This document shows, piece by piece, positions 52,575 through 63,248 of a DNA stretch of 64,000 nucleotides. The stretch is from Paralithodes platypus (Eukaryota; Arthropoda; Malacostraca; Decapoda; Lithodidae). Location: the NCBI GenBank assembly GCA_032716605.1, contig JAVRFV010002354.1, positions 124,001-188,000 of the forward strand, given 5' to 3'. Each line of letters begins with the position of its first letter. The first letter of the stretch is position 1. The notes below the pieces were generated by a model. The model searched no databases, was not told the DNA's origin, and saw only the letters and a list, made by a program, of their open reading frames with translations. A program made the translations under genes and the position numbers.

Positions 52575-54214
52575 GGGGAGAATAATATTCTATAATAAGC
52601 ATTCATAGGTTATGTCTGAGCCATACCGAGTCTGAGGAGCTGACGTGACTGGACCGCCTCAAACAGGGGAGAATAATATTCTATAATAAGCATTCATAGG
52701 TTATGTCTGAGCCATACCGAGTCTGAGGAGCTGACGTGACTGGACCGCCTCAAACAGGGGAGAATAATATTCTATAATAAGCATTCATAGGTTATGTCTG
52801 AGCCATACCGAGTCTGAGGAGCTGACGTGACTGGACCGCCTCAAACAGGGGAGAATAATATTCTATAATAAGCATTCATAGGTTATGTCTGAGCCATACC
52901 GAGTCTGAGGAGCTGACGTGACTGGACCGCCTCAAACAGGGGAGAATAATATTCTATAATAAGCATTCATAGGTTATGGTCTGAGCCATACCGAGTCTGA
53001 GGAGCTGACGTGACTGGACCGCCTCAAACAGGGGAGAATAATATTCTATAATAAGCATTCATAGGTTATGTCTGAGCCATACCGAGTCTGAGGAGCTGAC
53101 GTGACTGGACCGCCTCAAACAGGGGAGAATAATATTCTATAATAAGCATTCATAGGTTATGTCTGAGCCATACCGAGTCTGAGGAGCTGACGTGACTGGA
53201 CCGCCTCAAACAGGGGAGAATAATATTCTATAATAAGCATTCATAGGTTATGTCTGAGCCATACCGAGTCTGAGGAGCTGACGTGACTGGACCGCCTCAA
53301 ACAGGGGAGAATAATATTCTATAATAAGCATTCATAGGTTATGTCTGAGCCATACCGAGTCTGAGGAGCTGACGTGACTGGACCGCCTCAAACAGGGGAG
53401 AATAATATTCTATAATAAGCATTCATAGGTTATGTCTGAGCCATACCGAGTCTGAGGAGCTGACGTGACTGGACCGCCTCAAACAGGGGGGAATAATATT
53501 CTATAATAAGCATTCATAGGTTATGTCTGAGCCATACCGAGTCTGAGGAGCTGACGTGACTGGACCGCCTCAAACAGGGGAGAATAATATTCTATAATAA
53601 GCATTCATAGGTTATGTCTGAGCCATACCGAGTCTGAGGAGCTGACGTGACTGGACCGCCTCAACAGGGGAGAATAATATTCTATAATAAGCATTCATAG
53701 GTTATGTCTGAGCCATACCGAGTCTGAGGAGCTGACGTGACTGGACCGCCTCAAACAGGGGAGAATAATATTCTATAATAAGCATTCATAGGTTATGTCT
53801 GAGCCATACCGAGTCTGAGGAGCTGACGTGACTGGACCGCCTCAAACAGGGGAGAATAATATTCTATAATAAGCATTCATAGGTTATGTCTGAGCCATAC
53901 CGAGTCTGAGGAGCTGACGTGACTGGACCGCCTCAAACAGGGGAGAATAATATTCTATAATAAGCATTCATAGGTTATGTCTGAGCCATACCGAGTCTGA
54001 GGAGCTGACGTGACTGGACCGCCTCAAACAGGGGAGAATAATATTCTATAATAAGCATTCATAGGTTATGTCTGAGCCATACCGAGTCTGAGGAGCTGAC
54101 GTGACTGGACCGCCTCAAACAGGGGAGAATAATATTCTATAATAAGCATTCATAGGTTATGTCTGAGCCGTACCGAGTCTGAGGAGCTGACGTGACCGGA
54201 CCGCCTCAAACAGG
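52575..54214. repeat. 91-bp tandem array x 18
   Basis: Eighteen highly uniform 91-bp units (core CATTCATAGGTTATGTCTGA). Single-base variants are rare (one GGGGGG, one TGGTCT, one missing A, one CCGTACC in the last). The rightmost unit overlaps the 3' end of the ORF at 54157-55197, so the unit derives from the end of that coding region plus what follows. Confidence 0.97.
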
Positions 54215-55197
54215 GCTGTTCGGATTTCCGTGAGAGTTCTAGCCGGGGCTGGGAGTAGGTACTGTTGGAAAACTTTAACTAATTCCTGGGTTCGTAGAGA
54301 GGGATTCCGCAAAGGTTGAGCATTAGCCTGGGCCGTGTCTCTAGTTAACGGGAAGCTAATAAAGGCTCTGTGGGCCTTATCTCTGACCAAAAATTTGCAT
54401 TGAAATTCAATAGGTTCAGGAGTAATGAGTGGCAGGGGAAAATCCTCCGCCGTCAATTGAGGGGGTATGACAAAATTAAAAACAGAGAACGGAACTCCGC
54501 CCGGTCGTTGTGCTAGCCAGTCAAACTCGGTAATGGGGGGAGGGGGAATTAGTGACAAGGCATTGGATGTAACATCTATAGCAAATTGTTGCAGTTCCTG
54601 CTCCCACGTTGTCCACGGCCCATCGCCCACCTCACTCAGATTCAACTCCCTTTGGTCTCTATGAGGACCACATCTATGAAACTTATGAGAAGGCTCTTGC
54701 CGTGTAGGCAGAGGACGACAGCCAGTAGGGCCACATCGCTTATTACAATCAGGGCAAATGGGAGTGTCTGGGTAAGAAGGATCCTGGACCGGGGAATCCG
54801 CCGGAAGAGGAACCAGCTGACATGGGTCATACACAAAATATTGAAAATTTTCCGGGTCTGGTTTAGCATATATAGGAACTGTTAAGACTGTACCATTAGC
54901 GTCTTTTGCCCTAAAGACCTGTTTACGGTTTACTTCAATAGCCCACTTCACCGGCACTGGGATTTCCCCTTGTATTGATTTATGCCCCTTACAGTAACAC
55001 AGGGTTACTGCTGTAACCGGAAGCCAGAGCCTGCCTGGCGCTTTAACTATTTGAGACGTTAACGGGACACCCGGCTGGGCCAGTGGGGCCCCGGGGCAAG
55101 AACTGGGGGCAGAAGAGGGACCCAGCAGGTTACTTGCCATATGGGTTCTGTCTATTGGGCGTGATAAGCAATGTTGGGTATTTTCAAAACTAGTCAA
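54157..55197 (-). CDS. Gag-like ORF, C-terminal part (unrecognised)
   Basis: About 346 codons; the nominal start is not a normal ATG, and the frame is a continuation of decayed upstream frames. Proline-rich start, then a region with LWLPVTAVTLCYCKGHKS, a Cys-rich patch CPDCNKRCGPTGC, and an acidic/hydrophobic second half (DFPLPLITPEPIEFQ, LVKVFQQYLLPAP). The last 19 codons lie in the final unit of the 91-bp array. I do not recognise the family. Position and style (Pro-rich, Cys patch, no enzyme motif) fit a Gag-like structural protein. Confidence 0.45.
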   Translation of the reverse strand: MTSFENTQHCLSRPIDRTHMASNLLGPSSAPSSCPGAPLAQPGVPLTSQIVKAPGRLWLPVTAVTLCYCKGHKSIQGEIPVPVKWAIEVNRKQVFRAKDANGTVLTVPIYAKPDPENFQYFVYDPCQLVPLPADSPVQDPSYPDTPICPDCNKRCGPTGCRPLPTRQEPSHKFHRCGPHRDQRELNLSEVGDGPWTTWEQELQQFAIDVTSNALSLIPPPPITEFDWLAQRPGGVPFSVFNFVIPPQLTAEDFPLPLITPEPIEFQCKFLVRDKAHRAFISFPLTRDTAQANAQPLRNPSLRTQELVKVFQQYLLPAPARTLTEIRTALFEAVRSRQLLRLGTAQT

Positions 55198-55199
55198 AC

Positions 55200-55826
55200 T
55201 TAGGTGCTCTTGGCATGAACTGACTCAGAGTCCAGCCTAATCCAGGGTTGTCTAAGGCCTGGAGGCACAATTGCCCTAGGTTCCGCCGGAAGTTCCTGTT
55301 TGGGGCGACCGGCGGAAGGGGGAGTTATAGTGTGGGACTTGAACCCACCCATGAACTCCAGGTCTCCTAAGCCTAGGAGTTGCGTCGAGGGCCGGCCTGA
55401 TGGGTCTGGCAACGAACATTGGGGAACTGTTACAGCCTACGGTTGCAACTCTTGCCCCGCAGGTCGAGGACGAATTGGTTCGTTTAGTGGTGGGCCTGTG
55501 GGCTGCGGGTAGTCAATTGGACGGGTCGTTGCTGGCCCGGCGGAGGGGACTGCTAGAGAGGGAATGCCGACATTAATATGAGAGGGGGGCCTAGCTACAT
55601 TGTGAAGTGGTCCCTGTGCCGTAGGAGGGGTTTGACCCTGTTTAATGGCACACTGGTTTATTACTTGTTGTGACAATTCATTTAGTTGTACAGTTGACAA
55701 CTTTGCAGTAGTGGTTTGTGTTGGTGGTCTATCACGTAGGTCTGCTTGTATCAGAGTGGCAGCCCGTGTGATAGGTGCCACTTGTGTCTTATTAGTGGTC
55801 ATCAGCGACATACTGCTACTAGCCAT
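55200..55826 (-). pseudogene. Gag-like ORF, middle part
   Basis: 55437-55826 and 55200-55412 are in the same frame, separated by one TAG at 55437-55439. Sequence is Thr/Pro/Gln-rich (VQLNELSQQVINQCAIKQGQ, PLNEPIRPRPAGQELQP). It is out of frame with both neighbours, so at least two frameshifts exist in the region. Confidence 0.4.
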
Positions 55827-55927
55827 AGCCGGGTGGGGCGCACCACAAGCCGGTGACTTCTGGTCACGTGGCTTGGGTGTTAATGGGTTGTTCGCATTCT
55901 GCGAACCTATATCTTTGGGGGTGGCTG

Positions 55928-56539
55928 TTAAGCCGGCTGGTCCTTAGAAGGAGCCAGGGTTGTCGCGTGAGACCTGATGGTCGTAACCGCGTCTGATGTA
56001 CGTACACCCGGAGACTGAGTAGGGGTATGAGCCCTGACTTGGTGAGCCTGTTCATGTGACAAAATTAACTGAGAACCTTGAATCCTAACGTGTACAGATT
56101 GTCTTAGTCTTGTGGCCAGGTGAGGTGGGTCGGCGTTCGGCTCAGGGAGACCGGGACTAACCCCCTGCGTCTCTGAGGAGGTCGCCGGACCCACTCCCGG
56201 TGATCCCGTGGGATTCACTTGTACAGAACTAGGAGTTTCATTAGCCAGTAACACACGTCGTGGTGGGCTCGAGAGCCGTCGGATCTTGTCAGGCAGGTAT
56301 TCTGTACTGTCCATGCGCCTCAGGTCGCCCGCCGGGGGAGCCGGTTGGGTAAGGTGGAGGCGGTCTGGTGATATCAAGCGGCTTCTCTTTGTTGGGGGAG
56401 AGGAGCTCTGATCGGATGTCATGGAGGACGTAGGGGACCCAATGGTCAACAAGGGTATGGGGGAGTTCTGTGACTGGTGAGCTATATGATCATCAAAAGA
56501 GTAAAGCTGAACTACCCTTAAAAGTTTTTGTGTTATCAC
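55928..56539 (-). pseudogene. Gag-like ORF, second part
   Basis: About 203 codons, Ser/Pro-rich with a basic stretch SPPTKRSRLISPDRL that could act in nuclear import or nucleic-acid binding. It overlaps the preceding frame by 47 bp, consistent with a frameshift at about 56515. Confidence 0.4.
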
Positions 56540-56879
56540 AAGATAGTTCTTTGTTTGCTACCTGAAAAGCATAGGTTTTAAATTTAGTCTTTACTTCAAT
56601 GAGCGTGAGTAAACATGACAAATCTTGGCCCGCCAGCCATTCTGCAAACAAATCGGAACAAACTGGACACGTACGAGATGCCCACTCGAAAGAGGTTTTG
56701 TTTAAACACTGAACGCATCTGATACATTTGTTATGGGCCGGTATTGGTAGCAAAAGACACGAGGGGGTCGAGCATACTGTAAACAAGGGCATGATGCAGA
56801 AGCTCCTCTCCCCGGCGGGAACGGCGTGGTATCCGGCTGTCCTGGATGTCCACCTGGAAGAACAATTTCCAGGAATCAA
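56493..56879 (-). pseudogene. Gag-like ORF start with Cys/His cluster
   Basis: 129 codons. The middle has CSTPSC, then HNKCIRCVQCL and RTCPVCSDLFAEWL: a Cys/His array (C-x4-C, H-x2-C-x2-C-x2-C, C-x2-C) like the zinc region at the start of DIRS-type Gag proteins, though it could be another treble-clef/RING-like finger. It lies nearest the right inverted repeat, as a first ORF would. Confidence 0.45.
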
Positions 56880-58086
56880 TGCTCATAAGGACATAAAAGG
56901 GAGAGTCTCACTTTTCCTAACCTCCCGGCGTAATAAGAATAGGAGGCCACGGCCTCCCCTTTCTTAGCACCCCTAAGAGGGCGTGAAGATCCTCCTACTA
57001 TGCCCCTGGGTAACATGAGGAGGGGATACTCTCAACTAAGGGCCCCTGTGATGGCGTATGCCATAGCGCAGGGAGCCCTTGAACGGCGGACCGCTGTGTG
57101 CTCTGTAAAACACAAGCAGTCCCGGATTAGTTTACCCACTGAGCCGCTGGTAAGGCGAGATAAACTTCATTTAAGGTAAGCGTGCTAATCGATGGACACA
57201 CGTGCGGTGTCCGCCGGGGTCTATTACCCGCTAGACCGCCGGCACGGCGGGGTAAACGACCGTAATATTCCCCCTTCAAAAACTGACCAGACAGAAGACC
57301 GGGGAGGGGGCCCCTGACGGTGGGTAATCGTAAATGAAAAACATGACCCGCCAGAGGACTCGTAGCTCTCGTCAACGCCAGGAGGCGGGGCCAAGGTCCG
57401 AGGGGTTGAAAAGTACTACCAGATCTACATCGACGTCCGCCGGATTCCAGAGGAACCAGGGACCAGGGGTTAGTGGCAATGCCACACCCACCGACGCAAA
57501 GCCCCGGCGAGGAAGATCTGAGCTCGTGAACATGCCGGAACGGCGGACCGACCAACGGTAAAAACCGTAGGCCGGCGAGTCCAGCAAAGGGAGGGGGGGG
57601 GGGGGAAACCTGAGCAAGGCACTGCTGAGAGAAAATACACCCCAAACGCACTCACTCCCACGCTAGGAACGCGTTGCCGGACTCCCGGCAAGTGGCACAC
57701 TAACCACCGGGAGACCAACAACTCACAGGGGACATGATAATGATAAAAAACAATCATAGTAATAATAACACACCCCTTGAACTAGATAACCTATCGGCTT
57801 ATCCGGGAAAAAAAGCACAGACCACACGAAGAACTTAGAACCCTGCCACGAGGCGAAGAGAAAAAAAAATAAAACCCACGAGGGGCCTCTCCTGAGGCTC
57901 CAATGCTGGAGGACGCCCCAACCACGTGGGGCGACCTTAACCCTGGCGCGTCTGCAACAAAGACAGGATCCGTAGATCCTCAAGCCGTCCCAAGGAACAG
58001 CAAGAAACTTAAAGGAAAGCCTCCTAATTAAGTATAAAGCAAAAACTAAGGCGCCAAGCAACAATGAAAAAACACCACGAGGTGTC
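56880..58086. other. GC-rich leader of the inverted-repeat element
   Basis: About 1.2 kb without a credible gene; several minus-strand frames (57127-57757) are open but of low-complexity composition. CGCCGG-type words recur, and runs of G (57591-57604) are present. It probably contains the untranslated 5' region. Confidence 0.55.
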
Positions 58087-58341
58087 ACGAATGTCCCCCT
58101 CCAGTCTTAAGATATACCTTGTCTGGGCAAGAAGAAGAGAGGTACCTTGGGTAAACTGCTGCTCCAAGTTATCAACATATATACCCTATGTCAACACTAC
58201 ACAGAGCAAACAACGTATATAACTCCACAATGAATGCACAGAGAATGTGGTGGAACATATACAGTGTTAGTGAATAGTCCATAAGTGAGTGAAAAGTGAA
58301 GTGGAATATCTGCCCCCCTGGTCATCTGGGTATCAAACAAG

Positions 58342-60003
58342 ATGGCGGGGCGAGGTGGGACAATCTCAACCCAGGGACGAAATAGTGATGGCCTTGAAAT
58401 CAACGAACTGTTATGCTTTATATCAAATAAAATAGATAGTCTACCTACAGACAGTATTGTGCAGCTGTGTGTGCCCTTTTATGATGAAGATAAAATTGTG
58501 GCAGCCAAGAACAGAGTGTTCGATCTTATTGGTACTAGTGAAGATAACAATTATCGAAATATTAAACGAGTTGGTGCAAACAAAAGTGCTGAGAACATTA
58601 AAGACATTATTAAATTGCTACAAGAGAGTAAGGCTGTGGGCTTACCCACTTTCGTGGCCATGGACCTAAAGGACCTACCACCTATACAATTTGATAGGAT
58701 AGATGTGTCAGTGCTACTTAGTGAAATCAAGAACACCCAAATGGAAATTAAATTACTGAGAGAGTGTACCACAAGTCAAAAAGAAACCATAGTGGACATA
58801 AGCAGTGTGGTTTCAAATGTAGCTGACAGAGTGAATAAGTTAGAAAATAACTCTACTAACGCTCCACCTCAACCACAGGCACAAGTGACACAACAACAGC
58901 AGCAGCATCTAGAACAACAGCATCAACAACAACAACCACCCATAGGCCTACAACACCACCACCAGCAACAGCAGGCTGAACTACAACAACAACAGCTGCA
59001 ACAACTCCAAACACAACAGCCCCAGCAACAACAGCGACCCATACAACAACAGCATCAACAGCAACAACAACAACAACCACAACAGCAGCAACAACCACAA
59101 CAGCAGCAGCACCAGCAGGTGCAACAGCAACAACAACAGGTGCAGCAGCAACAACAGCAGATGCAGCAGCAACAACAGCAGGTGCAGCAGCAACAACAGC
59201 AGCAGGTGCAGCAGCAACAACAGCAGGTGCAGCAGCAACAACAGCAGCAGGTGCAGCAGCAACAACAGCAGCAGGTGCAGCAGCAACAACAGCAGGTGCA
59301 GCAGCAGCAACAGCATCAACAAAAACAACAACACCAGCGACAACTACAACAATCCAAACTAACCCAGCAGCAGCATTCATATCAAAGGCAACACCAGGTG
59401 TGGCAGCAGCAGCGACCACAACAGCAACAACACCGAACACAACAGCAATCTTTATCGTCGGCAACGAGAGAAGATAATACAGTGTCAGCTACACCATCCT
59501 CAAATTTACCTACACAAACTGAACCAAATGAAGGAGCCAATGCAAGGGAAAACCCATGGACTATGGTCAAATGGGTGAATGGCAAGCCTCGCTACTCTAG
59601 GGAAGGCGAGCAGGTTCACCCTAGACCGAGAAACCAGCCAGGAATTAAAGGTAGGGTCAAGGATACTGGCCTCAATACCATCAAAAGGCCCCGACTAGCT
59701 AGGGTGTTTGCCACAGGATTCAACCCTAGTGTTACTGCTGAGAATCTCAAGACATACTTGGCTGATAATCTACATATAAATATAGAGGTAAGACAGCTGA
59801 CCACCCTCTCCAGGTCCACTACCTGTGCCTCCTTTTGTATAACTAGCGAATGTCCAGATCCAGATGTTTTCATGAATCCTGACCTGTGGCCAGAAGATGC
59901 ATATGTCAACTGGTACAGAGAACCAAGACAATATCCCAATGAGGACAGTGCAGAGGCTTCTGGGACTTGGAGGCATCGCACACCACTATCCAACTCGCAG
60001 TAA
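58342..60003 (+). CDS. LINE G ORF1, glutamine-rich RNA-binding protein
   Basis: 553 codons. Residues 15-165: a helical N-terminal domain (LEINELLCFISNKIDSLPTD, VPFYDEDKIVAAKNRVFDLI) of a type seen at the start of ORF1 in many aquatic-animal LINEs, followed by a coiled-coil-like stretch. Residues 180-356: almost pure Gln with His, Pro and Val, coded by mixed CAG/CAA. Residues 430-545: a basic region and an RRM-like domain (RLARVFATGFNPSVTAENLK, DPDVFMNPDLWPEDAYV) expected to bind the element's RNA. It ends in a TAA overlapping the ATG of ORF2 at 60001-60005. Codon mixing in the Gln tract suggests it is more than a recent CAG slip. Open throughout. Confidence 0.82.
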   Translation: MAGRGGTISTQGRNSDGLEINELLCFISNKIDSLPTDSIVQLCVPFYDEDKIVAAKNRVFDLIGTSEDNNYRNIKRVGANKSAENIKDIIKLLQESKAVGLPTFVAMDLKDLPPIQFDRIDVSVLLSEIKNTQMEIKLLRECTTSQKETIVDISSVVSNVADRVNKLENNSTNAPPQPQAQVTQQQQQHLEQQHQQQQPPIGLQHHHQQQQAELQQQQLQQLQTQQPQQQQRPIQQQHQQQQQQQPQQQQQPQQQQHQQVQQQQQQVQQQQQQMQQQQQQVQQQQQQQVQQQQQQVQQQQQQQVQQQQQQQVQQQQQQVQQQQQHQQKQQHQRQLQQSKLTQQQHSYQRQHQVWQQQRPQQQQHRTQQQSLSSATREDNTVSATPSSNLPTQTEPNEGANARENPWTMVKWVNGKPRYSREGEQVHPRPRNQPGIKGRVKDTGLNTIKRPRLARVFATGFNPSVTAENLKTYLADNLHINIEVRQLTTLSRSTTCASFCITSECPDPDVFMNPDLWPEDAYVNWYREPRQYPNEDSAEASGTWRHRTPLSNSQ

Positions 60004-62846
60004 TGGAGGGGATACCAACAACAGCAGCAAGTATAAAAGTAACTTCATACAATTGCAGAGGACTCCCCAAAACAAAGAGGAATCTCCTGTTGCGACCTGA
60101 CATCGTATCTACATTAAGGACCAGTGACATAGTCTGCCTTCAGGAAACCTGGTACACAAAACAGGACTTAGGTAATTTGAACATATTAGATAAAGATTTC
60201 CATGGGTACGGGGTCTCCACTACGGACACACGTGATGGTATTGTGGCAGGTCACCCCCCAGGGGGAGTTGCAATAATGTGGAGATCGTGCCTAGATAGTG
60301 TAATTAAAACCATTGAGACAAATTTAAGCTGGTGTGCGGGAATACAGCTGGAAGTGGGACACAGAAAATTTGCAATATTTTGTGTTTACTTACCGTATCA
60401 GTGTGCAGAAAATGAAGAACTTTATTTGGAAAAGTTAGGGGAGCTTGGTGGCCTAATTTCTGAATTAGAGATAACGTGTTACTCAGTGGTAGGTGATTGG
60501 AATGCTACCCCTCACGAGTTGGGTGGTTCCATGTTTGCTAAACATATGTTAAGGTTTTGTGAGGAGCAAGGTTTAATTTTGTCCTCCAAAAACCTGCTTC
60601 CAGAAAATAGCTATACATATGTTAGTGAAGCATGGGAGACCAGGTCGTGGCTTGATCATGCAATCTCTAGCTCTGACTTTCATGACTCTATCTCAGAAAT
60701 GGCCATAAGATACGACATTACGGATGACGACCACATACCTATAGAATTAACAATCCAAATTAATAAAGCACCGGAAATAACAGAAACTAGCAATAGCATC
60801 AAGGCAAAAGTTCCATGGAATGTAATCTCAAATGAAGAGTGCCAAATGTACTGTGATAAAACCAAGGACTTATTAAATAGGGTGCAATATGATGGTAATG
60901 GTGTAGCACAATGCAGGGATCCAAAATGTAGTGATGCACAACACAGAAAGGACATTATTAAATTTTACAATAGTATAATAGATTCTTTATCAAAAGCGGG
61001 GGAAAGTATTTTTAATAGCCGTAAATATAAGTCCTCATTCAATAAGCCAGGTTGGCAAGACTATGTGGCTGACCTGTATCAGGCCTCCAGAGATGCTAGG
61101 TCTCATTGGCTTGAAGTAGGTCAGCCTAGACAGGGGCCTATATTTGAACTTCACAAAAGAGCAAAGGCTAGGACCAAATATGCCATTAGATTTATTAAGC
61201 AAAATGAAAACCAATTAAGGAAGGAAGCCCTTGCAAAGAGTCTGGCAGAAAAGGATACTAACTGTTTTTGGAAGGACATCAGATCCATGCAAAATTGTAA
61301 CACACCATTACCTGTCAGTGTTGAGGGGGTTACGGGTGAAGAGAACATTGCTGACTTATGGAAAACTCATTTTAAGGAACTACTTAACAGTGTAAACCAA
61401 AGGTCTACTAATGGTGCAATTCAATATGTGAAAGATAGTAATTATGAAGACATTAAAGTGACTGAAAGTGATCTTGAGAATGCCATAAGAAAACTTAACC
61501 TAAATAAAGCTTGTGGGCTGGATGGTATATATGCAGAACATCTTAAATATGCAGATAAGTTGTTAATAGATAAACTTAGTTCTTGCATCACCAGTCTATT
61601 TACGCATGGTGTCCTGCCGGAGTCTATGATATCCGTAATACTTGTTCCTGTCATTAAAGATAAATCAGGTAAAATTACAGCAAAAGACAACTACCGCCCA
61701 GTAGCACTTGCTAGTGTGGTGAGTAAGGTAGTTGAAATGATAATGCTAGAAAGAATGTCTGCATATATTGTCACCAGCAGCAATCAGTTTGGCTTTAAGA
61801 AAAATCACGGCACAGACCAATGCATATATGTGCTGAAAGAAGTGATTGATACATACAACAAACTAAATAGCTCAATTTTCTCTTGTTTTCTTGATGCAAG
61901 TAAGGCTTTTGATAGGGTGTGTCACAAAACCTTATTTGAAAAATTAGTTAACAGGGGAGTGCCTAGCTATATTGTTAGGATACTTATTTTCTGGTATGCT
62001 AATCAAAAAATGTGTGTAAGATGGGGCAACATCCTGTCAGGCTCTTTCGCCGTAACCAATGGTGTTAGGCAGGGGGGGATATTGTCTCCGTATCTTTTCA
62101 ACGTCTACATGGATGATCTTAGTCTGGAGCTGAACAAGACTCGCACTGGGTGCTGTATTGGCAGCACCATTGTAAATCATCTCATGTATGCTGATGACCT
62201 AGCCTTAATCGCGCCCTCCGGAGCAGGACTGGATAAATTATTAAGAGTATGTGAAAAATTTGGAATCGAACATTCAGTCAAATTTAATCCTATAAAGAGC
62301 AATATCATAATATTTAAATCTAACCTTCTATTGAAATCAAAGCTACCTAAATTCCATTTGTATGAAGAAATTATAGAAGAAGTAAGTAAAGTAAAGTATC
62401 TAGGACACTATATTTCATGTGATCGCTCAGATGATGAGGATATGGGTCGTCAGCGAAGGCAACTTTACATGCAGGGAAATTCAATATTAAGAAAATTTCA
62501 TATGTGCACATGGGATACAAAAATTACATTGTTCAACTCCTACTGCTCACCAATGTATACAGCACAACTATGGTGGAACTATAAGAAAATTACAGTGAAT
62601 AGACTAAGTATCTCATATCACAATATCATGAAAATGTTTCTGGGGCTCTCAAAATATGAGAGTACAAGTACGCTATGTGCCTATATGAACTTACACTGTT
62701 ACAAATCACTCATTAGAAAGCTAACATATAAATTCATTCAGCGCCTTAACACTTCTGAGAACAGGATCATTAAAATGCTACAAACTCCAAGCATAGTGTA
62801 CACCTCTAGGATCCAGGCACACTGGAGGAAGTTGCTCTATATTTAA
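60003..62846 (+). CDS. LINE G ORF2, endonuclease-reverse transcriptase
   Basis: I place the start at the ATG in TAATG (60003), although the frame is open from 59967. About 947 codons. APE endonuclease motifs are all visible: VTSYNCRGL (Asn), CLQETWY (Glu), VYLPYQ (Tyr), VVGDWNATP (Asp-x-Asn), WLDHAIS (Asp) and DDDHIPIEL (His). RT: KDNYRPVALASVVSKVVE, NQFGFKKNHGTDQC, CFLDASKAFDRVCHK (first Asp), NGVRQGGILSPYLFNVYM and NHLMYADDLALIAPS (YADD). Thumb KVKYLGHYISCD; C-terminus without RNase H. The VRQGG form and layout suggest the CR1/L2/Rex1 assemblage. It appears complete and potentially functional. Confidence 0.92.
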   Translation: MEGIPTTAASIKVTSYNCRGLPKTKRNLLLRPDIVSTLRTSDIVCLQETWYTKQDLGNLNILDKDFHGYGVSTTDTRDGIVAGHPPGGVAIMWRSCLDSVIKTIETNLSWCAGIQLEVGHRKFAIFCVYLPYQCAENEELYLEKLGELGGLISELEITCYSVVGDWNATPHELGGSMFAKHMLRFCEEQGLILSSKNLLPENSYTYVSEAWETRSWLDHAISSSDFHDSISEMAIRYDITDDDHIPIELTIQINKAPEITETSNSIKAKVPWNVISNEECQMYCDKTKDLLNRVQYDGNGVAQCRDPKCSDAQHRKDIIKFYNSIIDSLSKAGESIFNSRKYKSSFNKPGWQDYVADLYQASRDARSHWLEVGQPRQGPIFELHKRAKARTKYAIRFIKQNENQLRKEALAKSLAEKDTNCFWKDIRSMQNCNTPLPVSVEGVTGEENIADLWKTHFKELLNSVNQRSTNGAIQYVKDSNYEDIKVTESDLENAIRKLNLNKACGLDGIYAEHLKYADKLLIDKLSSCITSLFTHGVLPESMISVILVPVIKDKSGKITAKDNYRPVALASVVSKVVEMIMLERMSAYIVTSSNQFGFKKNHGTDQCIYVLKEVIDTYNKLNSSIFSCFLDASKAFDRVCHKTLFEKLVNRGVPSYIVRILIFWYANQKMCVRWGNILSGSFAVTNGVRQGGILSPYLFNVYMDDLSLELNKTRTGCCIGSTIVNHLMYADDLALIAPSGAGLDKLLRVCEKFGIEHSVKFNPIKSNIIIFKSNLLLKSKLPKFHLYEEIIEEVSKVKYLGHYISCDRSDDEDMGRQRRQLYMQGNSILRKFHMCTWDTKITLFNSYCSPMYTAQLWWNYKKITVNRLSISYHNIMKMFLGLSKYESTSTLCAYMNLHCYKSLIRKLTYKFIQRLNTSENRIIKMLQTPSIVYTSRIQAHWRKLLYI

Positions 62847-63248
62847 CCTTAAGTAATGATTTCAGGTCTGCTACTCTACAGAATTAGCATACCGGTACTG
62901 ATCCTCATAGTGCAGTACAGTACCGATATTCCTATACTGTACTGTAGCAACATACTGTACCGGAAGCTAAATGATGTGAGGCATGGTACTGTACACAATT
63001 AGGACAGTGGTTTTGGTAACACAGTAGTTTGATGACCACTGTTTTTGGTTGAGGCAGTGCTGTGAACTACATGATAGCAAGCTGGGTATTATTTAATTTC
63101 TTTTTATTTTATGTAGCCTATGTACAGTAGCTTATATATATTTATATATATTTATGTTACTGTAAGGTATATATGGACCCCAGTATGGTCCCCTCTGTAC
63201 TGGGTGAGTCTGAAATAAATTATTATTATTATATATTATTATTATTAT

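Larger units (their letters stand above)
47864..58109 (-). mobile_element. Unclassified inverted-repeat element (DIRS-like?)
   Basis: A 23-bp perfect inverted repeat (TAAGACTGGAGGGGGACATT... at 47864-47886, its complement at 58087-58109) brackets this stretch. Without the LINE E insertion it is about 7.6 kb. Contents in sense (minus): GC-rich leader of about 1.2 kb, decayed Gag-like ORFs (56879 down to 54157), an 18 x 91-bp array, about 1.6 kb without genes, and a 95-bp array. No RT, integrase, recombinase or transposase is visible, so it is non-autonomous or deleted. Inverted termini and a Cys/His-rich Gag-like start suggest a DIRS-like origin; this is not established. Confidence 0.5.

Noticed and set aside
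57127..57757. Minus-strand ORFs of 80-175 codons in the GC-rich leader
   Set aside because: Pro/Leu/Cys-rich translations without domain, start context or support from overlapping frames; GC-rich DNA gives such frames by chance.
58856..59464. Minus-strand Val/Ala- and Leu-rich ORFs opposite the Gln tract
   Set aside because: They are the complement of CAG/CAA repeats in LINE G ORF1; low complexity and no independent evidence.
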